Assembly (NCBI GenBank): GCA_038501785.1
Contig: JBAMJR010000260.1
Location: 1,840,001-1,904,000 of the forward strand
Length of the DNA stretch: 64,000 nt
DNA from: Myoxocephalus aenaeus
Lineage: Eukaryota > Chordata > Actinopteri > Perciformes > Cottidae
Direction of reading: 5' to 3'
The notes below the pieces were generated by a model. That model did not search any database, was not told the origin of the DNA, and was given only the letters and a program-made list of their open reading frames with translations. Each line of letters opens with the position of its first letter. The first letter of the stretch is position 1. Shown piece after piece: positions 21,918 through 33,040 of the stretch. The position numbers and the translations under genes were made by a program.

Positions 21918-23061
21918 CTTCAGACAGAGACACAACAAAAAAAGATTCATGTTATCACATCAACAGCCTGCAGACAGCCGACAATAACTAACACACATCT
22001 ACTGTACGTCTAATTATGTGTCAAGTATATTAGTGTATTTGTGTTCCCCATGAGGGTGTGTGGAGTGGAATTAAAGGGACTCACACACTAAATATCCAGT
22101 TTGTTATCGCTCACAACGTTTAACAAATCAGTGAGAAAGAGGTAATAAAAAGTAAGAACAAATATTTACTGAGGGATCTGTTGTTCATGGTGTTTCACAC
22201 AATGCACATTAGTATTAAGAACATATCCATAATATGTTTGTCATTTAATGTTGTGAGTGCATCATTATTATTATTATTATTTCTGCTAAAGCATGGACAC
22301 TTTCCAGATAAACAAAGAAGAGGCCGTTCATAACACTTTGAGACCGAGCAGGTGAAGCTGTGGGCGTGTTCCACCTAGTCCCGCCCTCCTGTGCTGTGAT
22401 TGGCAAGTACCACTGTGCTGTGATTGGCCAGTACTCATTGCCTCAATTGTATTGCTCATTTTCCAAGGAGAGACGTTTACCTTCACTATTTTAACCCAAA
22501 CTATGATATTTTCCTCGATCTAAAAAAAAAAGTAGGTTTTGTCTAAGTCAAAATAGATTTCATAGAACAGCAAAAAAAAATCTCCCATGTGCGCTCAATT
22601 TCTGTAACGAGTGTAGCATGAAAGCATAGTGGGATTACCAAACTAGCCAGCTAACTAGCCTAGCCTAGCTAAATGAGTGAAATGTAACAACTTAATGTTT
22701 CATCCACACACAGATGAGTGACCATTCGGCTAATGTTCTGTAGCCCATGTAGCATCAAAGCATGGTGGAATTAGCCAAGTAGCCAGATGCTAAATGAGTT
22801 AATTCATAAATATGATTTGTCCACATTTCTAAGCAGCCTGAGCTCTTGTCGCTGTGTAGAAAAGCATATTGCTATCCGCAAAATAATATGCACAGTAGAA
22901 CGCGACTAGAACATGTTAAAATAACTCAGGCTGCGGCTACTTTGGCTAATCTAAAAGCTAGCAAGCTGCTTCAACATACAATGTTGACATGTTGTATATT
23001 GTATTCACGAGTCCCATTTACAGGCAACATTATAATATATAGCAGGGGAATAGGCTCATAC
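21918..23061 (-). other. myt1l intron between exons 1 and 2
   Basis: About 1.1 kb, AT-rich. Contains two nearby copies of gtgctgtgattggc (about 22391-22430), which carry ATTGG (inverted CCAAT) motifs. No other feature is seen. Confidence 0.6.
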
Positions 23062-23116
23062 CTCTGACTCCTTTGGATCGTGTGCGATGCCGTTTTTTAA
23101 CCGCATTCACCTCCAT
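23062..23116 (-). CDS. myt1l: myt1l coding exon 1 (start codon)
   Basis: This 55-nt exon reads MEVN..KKRHRTRSKGVR and then ends in phase 1 at the donor G|gtatga. The ATG at 23116 directly follows a good acceptor (polypyrimidine then cttcag), so the 5' UTR must lie in further upstream exons, as is known for mammalian MYT1L. The block RHRTRSKGVR is the conserved N-terminus of MYT1L; MYT1 and ST18 differ here. MYT1L is a nuclear, neuron-specific CCHHC zinc-finger protein that represses non-neuronal programmes. The exon is too short for ordinary ORF detection and was found by its protein match and by the phase fit to the next exon. Whether it is the myt1la or myt1lb paralogue cannot be decided here. 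Confidence 0.9.
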
Positions 23117-23939
23117 CTGAAGAGGAAAACAAGTCTAACTGTTGAGTTTCTTTCCATCACAACATAATTAAAGTGTGTTTACTGCAGACAAAAAGAGTTG
23201 TGAGTATACCTTCACCTGTCTAGAGCTCAGTGTGTCCTGTAGCTGTAGAGTATTTAAGCCAAACACAGTTTCAGTGGCTGTCTTCCAGAGTCATGATCTG
23301 CAAAAACAATAAAAACACAGCAACGTCAGTCAGATTCATGTCACAGCCGTCGAACCCGCCGGCCCCTGTTTGCTCTGCTTTAGTTTTTTCCGTGACCAAG
23401 ACGATGAACTCTGGCCGGCTCACTTCCTGCGTGCAGCTTCCGAACACTTTTTGTCCCTGTGACACGTATAATTAAAATATCTGCACATTTCTACTGATAT
23501 TTACTGACATGTCGTTCATTCAGGTTTCGTGGAGTGAAAAGGATTCACTAACCTACGGTGCACCATAACATTTCATTCACTCAGTCAATTAGGTGTTTCT
23601 TTGGGAAGGTTTTACAGACTTGCTGCTAAAAACATCTCAGTGACCTGCAGCATAGACAACAAATGACCCGTAATAAGGCCAACGACGTGGAGAAAATAAG
23701 TACTTTACTGCAATAGTTTGACTCCTGAAAGGACACACAAGATTTGCATCTTGTGACAGTGGAATCGCATCCCAGTCACCAGTCATTTTACTTTGCAATG
23801 CTGAACACGAATATGTACTTCCATTTTTAATATGAATTAAAATAGTTAATACAGTTGCATAGTGGAGGGATTGACTTTGGACATCCAGGTTTCTAAAAAT
23901 GAAATGGGAGAGCTCTTCAAGACATAGAAGTCGATAAGG

Positions 23940-24167
23940 AGAATGAGATAAATACAATTGTTATAGTAGGTCCAATATGGAAGATGATGATTTATGTCTG
24001 ATTTATATTTGTTTTATAGACGTGTTTTTCTGTCCTTGTCTGATTGTTCGTATAGTTTGTTGTTATGCTGTTATTACATTTTTTACATTTATTCATTGTT
24101 GTTTTTTGTTGTCTAGTTTGAGGTAATGTGTAACTTGTATAAACTTAAAATAAAATGATTGAAAGAA
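23940..24167 (+). mobile_element. Short retroposed insertion with 14-bp target duplication
   Basis: A 228-bp insert ending in taaaataaaatgattgaaagaa is flanked by the direct repeat agaagtcgataagg at 23926-23939 and 24168-24181. The AT-rich, U-rich body and A-rich end fit a 5'-truncated LINE 3' UTR copy. The source family was not recognised. Confidence 0.65.
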
Positions 24168-24878
24168 AGAAGTCGATAAGGTAACTCTAAAAAAAGAAAC
24201 AGGATTTCTAAGACACAAAGATGACGTCAGTATTTCTAAAGTATTGTAAAATCATATGGGGTGACGCCTACGTTTCTATGCTTCAGAACAATAAATGCAG
24301 TTGAGAAAAATTCTCCACTTTCTGCAACTTTGTAGCAGTTTGAATGAGACGTGGATGTAAATGTAGCGGAAGCCTCGATGCTATAAACGGCAACATTTCT
24401 AGAGGGCTGTGTCTCAGGAGTTTACGATGAAGTCCAACTTGCATTAATCATCTTCATTAAGACCACTGCAGTCCTGAAATACCAAACAGCATTTTATTGG
24501 TTTAAATCTTTTAAATCACACAATAAAAACCCTCGTGAGATTCTTGCTGGGAGTGTTTCACCGCAAACAGCAACATGAAAGCGAGGCGAGACTGAAACAA
24601 CAGTTTCATGAAGAATACATGAACACAGCCGGCTGCAGTGCAGCGTTAATATAAATGTAAATTCTGGACAGCCTCGCCTGAACCCTCAGCCTTCTCCAAT
24701 CGTGTTACCACGGCGCACCGAGGCCGGGTGCATCTGAGGCCGCCACTCGACTGAGCTCCAACGCTGCTTACATCAAACATAGTCTTCCTCCCTCCGCTGT
24801 GAAGAGCTCAGCCGAGGGAAGAAGAAAAAAATCCTCCACCTCCCTGGAAACTATACGACTGAGTGGGCTGCACACTTC

Positions 24879-24883
24879 GTGTG

Positions 24884-24964
<81 letters not shown>
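24879..24964. repeat. (GT)n microsatellite
   Basis: About 86 bp of GT with one GC interruption at the start. Confidence 0.96.
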
Positions 24965-24965
<1 letters not shown>

Positions 24966-25078
24966 GCAGTGTGTGCATGTATGTACATGTGTGTGTGTAC
25001 ACGATGTACTAACTTCACCAGTGTGTATGTATGTCCTCACAAATGTGTGTCCATAGGCTGTGTCCTTGTTCTGCCTCT

Positions 25079-25181
<103 letters not shown>

Positions 25182-25445
25182 AGTACATTCTCGTACATCT
25201 ATCTTTGTGAGGACCAGTGTCAGTTTAGACCTTCACCATGAGGACATGTTGGATTGTCAGGACATGTTGGAAATGAGGACTTATTCGGCAAAATGAGGAC
25301 ATTTAAAAAAGTCTGGACATATTTGGAGATTGAGATCTTTTTTTGCAAAGGGGACATTTTGTCCAATATTGATTTCCTCAATGGGTTAAAACTCGGATTC
25401 AAGGCTAGGGAGTGTATAATGTCTGAGTACTAAGAAAAGTACAAT

Positions 25446-25448
<3 letters not shown>

Positions 25449-25489
<41 letters not shown>
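25449..25489. repeat. (GT)n microsatellite
   Basis: About 41 bp pure GT. Confidence 0.96.
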
Positions 25490-25490
<1 letters not shown>

Positions 25491-25614
25491 ACATCTATGT
25501 ATAATAATGTACAATACTATATCTTGTACAGAAGTTCTTTGATTTATTTTTGGATGTTATGGCAGAATAACCTGAATTATTGAAGCGAAATATAAAAGAA
25601 CAAGCTTGAGTAGT

Positions 25615-25616
<2 letters not shown>

Positions 25617-25706
<90 letters not shown>
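25617..25706. repeat. (GT)n microsatellite
   Basis: About 90 bp pure GT; faces a (CA)n array 118 bp further on. Confidence 0.97.
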
Positions 25707-25707
<1 letters not shown>

Positions 25708-25822
25708 ACAGTGTCCTATATGGCTGGATCGGCGCTGTGTGAAGAGGAGCTTCCTGCTGTTTAGTATTCAGTCTGACACTCTGCCTGTCTGGTACAATAT
25801 GATGCAGAGCTCCCTATACTGA

Positions 25823-25823
<1 letters not shown>

Positions 25824-25871
<48 letters not shown>
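25824..25871. repeat. (CA)n microsatellite
   Basis: About 48 bp pure CA, complementary in orientation to the GT array at 25617-25706. Confidence 0.97.
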
Positions 25872-25876
<5 letters not shown>

Positions 25877-26626
25877 GACTAACAGAGCAGCACAGAGCCT
25901 CACCTACTTTGCCGTAGACGTATAGTACACTGTGTACCGGTGTGATTTCTCTCTCTAGAACTCGGCCCGCTGGCTGCACTGACTTCGAAGTCGAAGTCAA
26001 CACTTCACACCGACGATGCGATAAATTGTTTTCCTATTATAGCTCCAACTGGTCATTTGATAAACACACAACGTGCTCGGGAGAGTCAATTATTTTCCAT
26101 ATCGAGACATCTCAGAGAGTGTTTGTTGTCAATCTCATCCGATGATTAGATACGCTTCTTTAGTTAGTGGCTAACGGAGCCCAAAGCCGCTGGGCGTTTT
26201 CTATATTCACCTGCAGTTTAATATAACTTCAGTGCCAATTGAGAACGACGTTTGGATAATTGTTGGCCAGAACTACTGAATGGTTAACCCTCTGGGGTCT
26301 TGCGTCACGCCAGCGTGATATACAGTGTTTAATTTGTTTTAATATTCATATCTCCGCGTAAATACGGCGCAGAAAAAAGAATCCGCTACTGTTAGAACCG
26401 CCAAACTCTGCAGTTTCCAGCCCCCTCATCTGTGTCCTTCTGTGTGTCTCTAAAAGGAGCTGACACTCCTTTCACCGTGATTAGTCAAATCAGGTGTCTA
26501 TCAAAAAATGTTGTGACTACCAACTACCAATGAACACTCAGTAAATCCCTAAGGACCTACCCACCCAGCTACGGTACAAAGAACCTAGGATACAATAACC
26601 TACACACCTGAGGTTTATATATACAT

Positions 26627-27656
26627 TAGGGCTGCAACAACGAATCGATAAAATCGATAAAAATTGATTATCAAAAGTGTTGGCAACGAATTTCATTATC
26701 GATTCGTTGTGTCGCACGATTATTACGCCAGGCAATAAGTCGCGGAGAGAGAAATAAAGAGCGGAGCAGAGCAACTGGTGTCTGAGATTGGAGTGAGACA
26801 CGAGAAAAGTTTAGGCCGTGATCTTAGCAATAGAAGATCTTTGATTTGAGTCTTGGCCAATCAGCGTTAAGATGTCTCCAGCATCTCATTTCCCTCAAAC
26901 TTGTTTTTAATGGAAGCTAGTCAGCTTGCTATCACGTTAGCTAACGTGTTTGGGTTGTGTATTGTCGTTAAAGTTACTTTATGTTCCGTTACAGTTCAGT
27001 CTTGCTTGTAAAAAAACGTAAAGTGATGAAACATGCTGTAACCCCCCGGTCTGGTTCAGTTCACCAGTCACTCGTTAACGTTAAACCGGCACACCGGAGG
27101 ATCTGGCTGCAGGTTGTTTTTTTACTCAAAGTAGAATGAATCAAATCACGTAGTTGGGCTTAGCCAACAACGTGATTTGATTCACCCGGAATGAAATAGT
27201 TTAAGGAAGAGGACTCTCTATATGCAGCGCAGCTTTATGCAGAGCTGAGATGAAGAGGTCAAAACTGACGTGAGAGGAGCAGTACAGCTTCCCTCTGTCC
27301 CAGTATTTCATACATATTGATAAAGCAGGGTATGCTAAATGCAGCCTCTGCTCCAAGGAGATCAATTACAGTAAAAGGGGCTCACATTTGGCAGATGTAA
27401 AGCATACATGTGTATGTTTTTAGTGTTAGTCCATTTTTATTTAATTTTTTTAATTAACAGCTCAGGGATGTTCAAGGAGCAACCTGTTTGTGCACTTTCT
27501 GAAGATGTTTTGCACTGTCAGTTCTGTTTTAGAAAAAAAAAGGGTCGGAAATTAATGTTTTTTTGATTATTATTTTTTTCATCCGATTCATCGATTAATC
27601 GAAAAAATAATCAACCGATTAATCGATTATTAAAATAATTGTTAGTTGCATCCCTA
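26627..27656 (+). mobile_element. Non-autonomous hAT element nested in piggyBac copy 1
   Basis: A 1030-bp element with ends TAGGGCTGCAAC and GTTGCATCCCTA (imperfect inverted repeats) and the exact 8-bp duplication ATATACAT at 26619-26626 and 27657-27664. The uninterrupted site, aggtttat-ATATACAT-gctgtag, exists in piggyBac copy 2 near 53.74 kb, so both borders are certain. Runs of ATCGAT-type words lie under both ends. A BED finger fragment remains inside. A 14-bp inverted repeat GAATCAAATCACGT with its complement (27138-27183) makes an internal hairpin. Confidence 0.93.
27301..27423 (+). pseudogene. BED zinc finger fragment of a hAT transposase
   Basis: The frame from 27301 reads QYFIHIDKAGYAKCSLCSKE, then INYSKRGSHLADVKH, and ends at TAG. 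It has the BED-type pattern C-x2-C (CSLC) with the distal histidines (HLADVKH). BED fingers are the DNA-binding domain at the N-terminus of hAT (ZBED-like) transposases. No catalytic domain follows, and the frame upstream is disrupted, so this is a remnant. Confidence 0.75.
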
Positions 27657-27698
27657 ATATACATGCTGTAGTTTACAGTTAGACAGAAGCTAGAGATC

Positions 27699-27788
27699 AT
27701 GGCGAGAACACAGTTCACAACAGAGGAAGCAGTTGCAGCAATTTTGGCCAGCAACGATCAGGACGGAGGAGCGTCAGACAGGCCCTGA
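27699..27788 (+). pseudogene. piggyBac transposase-like N-terminal mini-ORF (copy 1)
   Basis: A 29-codon frame, MARTQFTTEEAVAAIL then ASNDQDGGASDRP, with a stop at 27786-27788. The Thr-Glu-Glu then Asp/Ser-rich pattern is like the acidic N-terminus of piggyBac-derived transposases. Copy 2 has the same frame at 53787-53876 with the same stop, so the truncation predates amplification of these two copies. A downstream exon-like piece starts MTDEDLDTVYQ and ends at a donor-like gtaggt (about 28338-28374). Confidence 0.5.
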
Positions 27789-29718
27789 AGGCTTCAACTC
27801 CTGAGAGAGGATTATGCTGAGAGAAGGGATCCACTGGAAGATGGGTACGTGTTTTTACTAACTCAACTTATTTTAGCATATTTACGCTAGCACAGTGAGC
27901 ACATTTAGCTGGTCTCGATCCCTTCGGTGGTTTTCCCCGGTGCCCGAGTCTGATTCTGAGATGGGGCTGGCTGTTGGGGAGCTAGCAGGGAGTTAGCGCT
28001 AGCTCGTGCGAGCTAACGGGAGATAGCTTGCTACAGCGGGGACACCCCACTGCAGGTAGTAGCAGCTTATAACCCGACTGCATCGTCAATATCACTTAGT
28101 ACCAACTAGTACAGATCTTCGTTACGTGTTTGTAAGACGTAACGCTAACTATCGGTATGTGTTTACATTAGCAACGTACTAACGTGCTAACGTTGCTAAT
28201 GTAACGTTTAGCTCGTGCCCGGAGCTCTGTTACTGTTTTGGTGTGTAATCGTAACTTTCTTTCATTGAACTTAGTACTGACTGGTAGTCATTTATTTTAC
28301 AGAGAGGACTCACAGCTGTCAGGGTCCAGCGGACAACATGACTGACGAAGACCTGGACACTGTTTACCAGGTAGGTACACAGCTGCTCAGCTGCACATGT
28401 ACACCTGTTGAACTGTTCAAACTACTAACTAGTAGTAATTTATTTCACAGAGAGGATTCACCACCGCCAGCCCCTTTTGCACAGCCATCCCCACCAGCCT
28501 GGGTCTGTTTTCTATTTCTGAACATGTATATTGTGTAAATATTTTTTTATTTATGAATAATACATATTTTATTTGAAAACACACCCCATGAAGCTTGATC
28601 TGCAGTATGAAGTCATTTCTCAGTCCCATTTCTATCATTTTGGTGAAAGGTGTGACAGAGCACATTTCTGCTAAAAAAAACGATAATAAAAGATTTGGTT
28701 TTAGACATTTATTTACATGTATCTACCATTTTATTTATATATTTCACTGCTTTTGTGAACCTAAGACCTTTGGTAAACCAATTTCAAGCATCAAAATGTT
28801 TCGTCCACATTAGTAAAGTTATGTTTTCACAAGAGGTATGAAGAATTAAAAAAAATTTAGATTACATTTTTCAGCTTTAGGGCCATATTATCTCTTTACA
28901 CTTGTGCCTTATGACAATTGTGCCTCATTATATAGAGAGCTGAGATTGTTCTGCAATTTTAGATGTAACACATGGGTATATATCTCATATGCAAGTGCCT
29001 TTAAAAGGTGAATTTAAGAAATTATGTAAAATCGAGAAAAGGCCTAAGACCCTGAAGGGTTAAGGAAGCCTTGAATAAAGTCTGACCAGACACCTGACAG
29101 CCAATCAGAAATGAGCATTTGTTAGTGCCTTAACAGATGAAGCATTTGTGTATGTGTGTGTGTGTCTCAAAGACCGAAATTGATTATGACACAGGCTTTG
29201 GGAAAATTATAAGTATATTATAAAAAAAAAAGGAAAATGATATTATCTCCTCCATTTGACACTTTCTAATAATTAACCAACAAATCTAAAATCTGATCAA
29301 ATACATTTAAATATATGAAAAATAACACGTTACATCCTCCTCTGGAAACATGATGTTAACTATTCCGAGCATGTGGTTTTTGAAAAGAGCTGCTCAGAGA
29401 ATTTTATTTATGAATTAAAAATGAAAATGACTTCATGGTGCAGAGATTTGCGGATATTGCTTTCTGTTATCTTTCGGCGCAGCCTGTTAATCTGGTTTTG
29501 GGTGATTTGCAGGATAAAAGCCATCTAGCCATCTATTAAAAGTATCACGTGACCATGCATCGATACGGAGGACGGGCCATGGGGCCTCCTGGACACACTT
29601 AATGGACAAAGCTGTAAATCTGCACACGCTATAAAGAGTTATTACACAGGTTTACAAGTGAAACGCAGCTTGTTTACTTTCACCGACAACGCAAGAGAGT
29701 CGATGAAGTCCTTTTCAG

Positions 29719-29838
29719 ACAATTAGCAGATCAGATCCAAAGAAATTAACTCAGCCACATGTCACAAGTCCCTAAAAATGTCACAGATTCAGGCCTGCAG
29801 AGCCGGCGACACACATTCAAATGCTCGCAGGCAAATGT
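29719..29838. repeat. 120-bp direct duplication, copy 1
   Basis: Starts acaattagcagatcagatcc and ends cgcaggcaaatgt. An almost identical 120-bp segment is at 31007-31126 in the same orientation. No LTR-like TG...CA ends are seen. Confidence 0.85.
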
Positions 29839-29847
29839 TTGTGATCC

Positions 29848-29848
<1 letters not shown>

Positions 29849-29908
<60 letters not shown>

Positions 29909-29922
29909 ACAAACACACACAC
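29849..29922. repeat. (CA)n microsatellite
   Basis: About 53 bp pure CA followed by CAGACACACAAA variants. Confidence 0.95.
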
Positions 29923-30123
29923 AGACAGCCAGCCAGGTGAGGTGTGGTGTTTGCGGCGGCCCAACAGCAGCTCAGTGCTGCTTTATTACAACAGAGCACT
30001 TTTATCAAACCCAACAAACAGAAACACCTGGTGTGTGATGTGAGGCTGCAGAGCCCAAACCAAACAACACAACTAGAGGAGGGGTGGGGGGAGAGAGAGG
30101 GGTACAGAGCTGCTTCAGGTCTG

Positions 30124-30198
30124 TCGGTGTGTCAGTCTGTCTGTCTGTCTCGCTCTGTCTGTTCATCTGTCTCTCTCTCTGTCTGTTTGTCTGTCTGG
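30124..30198. repeat. (GTCT)n-like pyrimidine repeat
   Basis: Imperfect gtctgtct / ctct repeat of about 75 bp. Confidence 0.85.
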
Positions 30199-31006
30199 CC
30201 TACTAAGAGTTTATTTTCAAAATAAACTTCCAATGTATTTTTTGTTAGTATTTTCAGATTTACTTGGTTTGGTTTACCAAAACTACTTGTTTAGGTTTCA
30301 TAAAAGATCGTTATTTACTAAATAAAATAAGTTTGTCCTGTAACTTATGAGTGAGTTAAGCGCACAACCAGAGTCACACGAGTCCACTCAAGCAGCTCCT
30401 GCAGGAGGCACGTTGGTTTTTATTTTTTATTTTTAACCAACTTATTGAATGCCATGACATTCTGTGGAGACACTGATGTTCCCCAGAGGATGACTCCTCC
30501 CCTCACATGTATTAAGCTCCGGCTGCAAGTCCAAACCTCTCACTCATCCTGATGAAGACCTCAACGGCTGCTCGACAGACTAGTTGGAGATGTCCACGAC
30601 GTCCTCATGACGACTTCTGCAGCGTTCTGATGTGCAAATATTCTGCAATACAGTTTGTACAGTTGGCGGTGAAACAACACACACAGGAAGCAGCCGCTAA
30701 GCACGCCCCCACCGCCCGACTCCCTCCTGAACATCAGCCCCACTCCTGGTTTCCATGGAGACTGGACTGATCGGGTGATTAGTCGCGTCAATTAACCTCT
30801 GACCAATCACAGAGAGCCAAGCAGCAGCAGCAGCCGCTGACTGTGGTTTGCAGATACGATCGCACGCTAAATAACAACGGAGGCTTCTGGGTATTCTGCA
30901 TTAGCATAGTCCTATACATTCCTGCACTTTGTTGTCGTGTGCTCTTGAAGCCCCGCAGCCTTGAAATTATTTCATGTTTGTTTTGTTTTTCATCTAATAA
31001 AAAACG

Positions 31007-31126
31007 ACAATTATCAGATCAGATCCAAAGAAATTAACTCAGCCACATGTCACAAGTATGTAAAAATGTCCCCGATTCAGGCCTGCAGAGCCAGCGACAC
31101 ACATTCAAACGCTCGCAGGCAAATGT
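31007..31126. repeat. 120-bp direct duplication, copy 2
   Basis: Second copy of the segment at 29719-29838, with a few substitutions. It is followed by poly-A-rich DNA instead of the (CA)n array. Confidence 0.85.
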
Positions 31127-31859
31127 AAAAAAAGGAAAAATGTAAATTATTTTTGTAAAATTTTGGGGGGGGGAAATTGAAATCATTAAATGTTTTTTTC
31201 AGTTTTTCATCTAATAAAAAAAGAAATAACTATTATTTACTCTTATTGCTAGTTTCATTTTTAGATTTCCACATTTCCACATATGCCCAATCGTTCGGAG
31301 TATCTACACACGCTCACAACATTTAAACGTCTGCAGGCGGAGTTTGTTTTACATTGAATTTGACTTTTAATGATGTTCAAAAACAGATGTTTCTGTTTGT
31401 CAGATTGTGGGTAAAGTTACCTGATAGAAGGTCTCAGAATAAGTCATTCCTGTCATCACGTGTGTTTATTATGAGGCTGCTTTGAAAAGGCTCTGATCAG
31501 ACAGAGCAAACTTTAACAGCCTTTTCTTTTTTATTGTTTTTTGATGAGAATGAGGCATTTGCAGGAGCTAATAATTAAACTGAATTAATAGCAGAAAAGC
31601 CGGTTGTCTCTCTTCGTGGCGACTTTTGTGTGATGTAGGCTTCTTGAGATGTTAGGTAATTAGTTTACCTTAACTTAAACTGTACTTTTAACTATAAGGT
31701 AAGCTAACGTTAGCACTCATTCATTAGTTGCCTAGAAACAATATAATAAAAAAAAATGCTCGGTCTGATCGGGACTCAAACCGTAAAAGGCTGACTGCGC
31801 TGCAGCGAGGGAAAGATGTTTAAATGATGTGTTGTGTTAAAGTGTGGTTAACATTCATG

Positions 31860-31950
31860 GCGCTACTGATTGGCCCCTCCCTCCATCAGTCACGTCTGTT
31901 GACCAATCAGAGCAGAGCAAAGGGGGGGGCGGGGCTCTGTGTGATTGACA
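31860..31950. promoter_or_regulatory. CCAAT/GC-box cluster
   Basis: Contains gattggcccc, ccaatcagag and GGGGGGGCGGGGC within about 80 bp. This combination is typical of vertebrate promoters, but similar wording (gggcggggct ... gtgattgacagg) also lies near 38.33 kb beside a dispersed repeat, so it may be repeat-derived. No exon could be linked to it. Confidence 0.25.
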
Positions 31951-32042
31951 GGTCGAGAGGTGGATGTATGAAGTTTTAATGATCTGTAACAAGCAGATGA
32001 GGCAGGTCGTCAGTGGAAACAGAGATCGTTACTCCTGAAGGA

Positions 32043-32045
<3 letters not shown>

Positions 32046-32128
<83 letters not shown>

Positions 32129-32162
32129 TGCGTGCGTGCGTGCGTGCGTGTGTGTGTGTGTG
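32046..32162. repeat. (GT)n microsatellite with (GCGT)n part
   Basis: About 117 bp of GT including a short GCGT block near 32129-32150. Confidence 0.96.
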
Positions 32163-32358
32163 TTATTTTTGTGTGCAGACAAAAACACTTCGGTCCGTTC
32201 AGAGATCAGTTACTGAGCATGCCGAGGTCAAAGGTCAGAAGGAGCAAATTCAAAAAGTTGTATTATTAATCACAGCTCTAAACCGCCATTCACATGAAGG
32301 ATTTTACACACAGACACTTCATGAAGAGCAGGATCTACCCATGGTGAATCACAAAAAA

Positions 32359-32363
32359 TGTGC

Positions 32364-32443
<80 letters not shown>
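32359..32443. repeat. (GT)n microsatellite
   Basis: About 85 bp GT with GC interruptions at the start. Confidence 0.96.
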
Positions 32444-32445
<2 letters not shown>

Positions 32446-32494
32446 ACAGTATGAGTCATTCAGACCTCCAGAATAGAAAGAGGATGATGCCTTC

Positions 32495-32498
<4 letters not shown>

Positions 32499-32571
<73 letters not shown>
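32499..32571. repeat. (GT)n microsatellite
   Basis: About 73 bp pure GT; a (GACA)n run follows at about 32622-32645. Confidence 0.96.
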
Positions 32572-32572
<1 letters not shown>

Positions 32573-32824
32573 ATCAGATTGATGGGTGCCTTGGCAGGAG
32601 CTCCGATTTAATAAACCAAAGACAGACAGACAGACAGACAGACAACCCGGTCGCCAGAACAAACTCTTGGCATTGTACGTTTCTAAACTTGTATGAAATG
32701 AAAATAAAACGTCAAACATACATTTCATGTCAGCTGCATCACGCTGGCAGAAACAGCACAAGGTTACCATGTGACACGCAACACAACTCTTTCTTAAAGA
32801 TCAAAGTTTGTGTTAAAATGATAC

Positions 32825-33040
32825 CGTAACAACACACCACAACAACGCAACAGTGTTACGCAACAAGCCAACGCAGCGCAACAACGCAGCGCAACAATGA
32901 TACACAACATGTTACACAACAATGTTACGCAACAATGTAACGCAACAATGTAACGCAGCACAGCAACACTACTCAACAACGCAGCTCAACAATGTTACGT
33001 GACAACGCAACATAATAATATAACACAACAATGTAACTCG
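32825..33040. repeat. Degenerate tandem repeat (caacaatgttacg-like)
   Basis: Repeats of caacaatgttacg / caacgcagcg words of about 13-16 bp in tandem over about 215 bp, with many substitutions. Confidence 0.85.

Larger units (their letters stand above)
26288..29059 (+). mobile_element. Non-autonomous piggyBac-type element, copy 1 (interrupted by a hAT)
   Basis: Ends CCCTCTGGGGTCTT (left) and AAGACCCTGAAGGG (right) are imperfect inverted repeats, each bordered by TTAA (26284-26287 and 29060-29063), the hallmark of piggyBac. A subterminal palindrome TCACGCCAGCGTGA lies near the left end. Without the hAT insertion (26627-27656 plus its 8-bp duplication) it is 1734 bp, close to the 1785-bp copy 2 at 53429. 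Inside are a short transposase-like N-terminal ORF and exon-like pieces with splice-type borders (…ttacag|agaggactcacag…, …taccag|gtaggt), but no transposase core, so it depends on another element for movement. Confidence 0.88.

Noticed and set aside
29719..31126. Pair of direct repeats as possible LTRs
   Set aside because: Only 120 bp long, no TG...CA ends, no primer site, and nothing retroviral in the 1.2 kb between them.
32048..32573. Cys-Val repeat frames
   Set aside because: Translation of (GT)n arrays; the same holds for all Cys-Val and His-Thr frames in the window.
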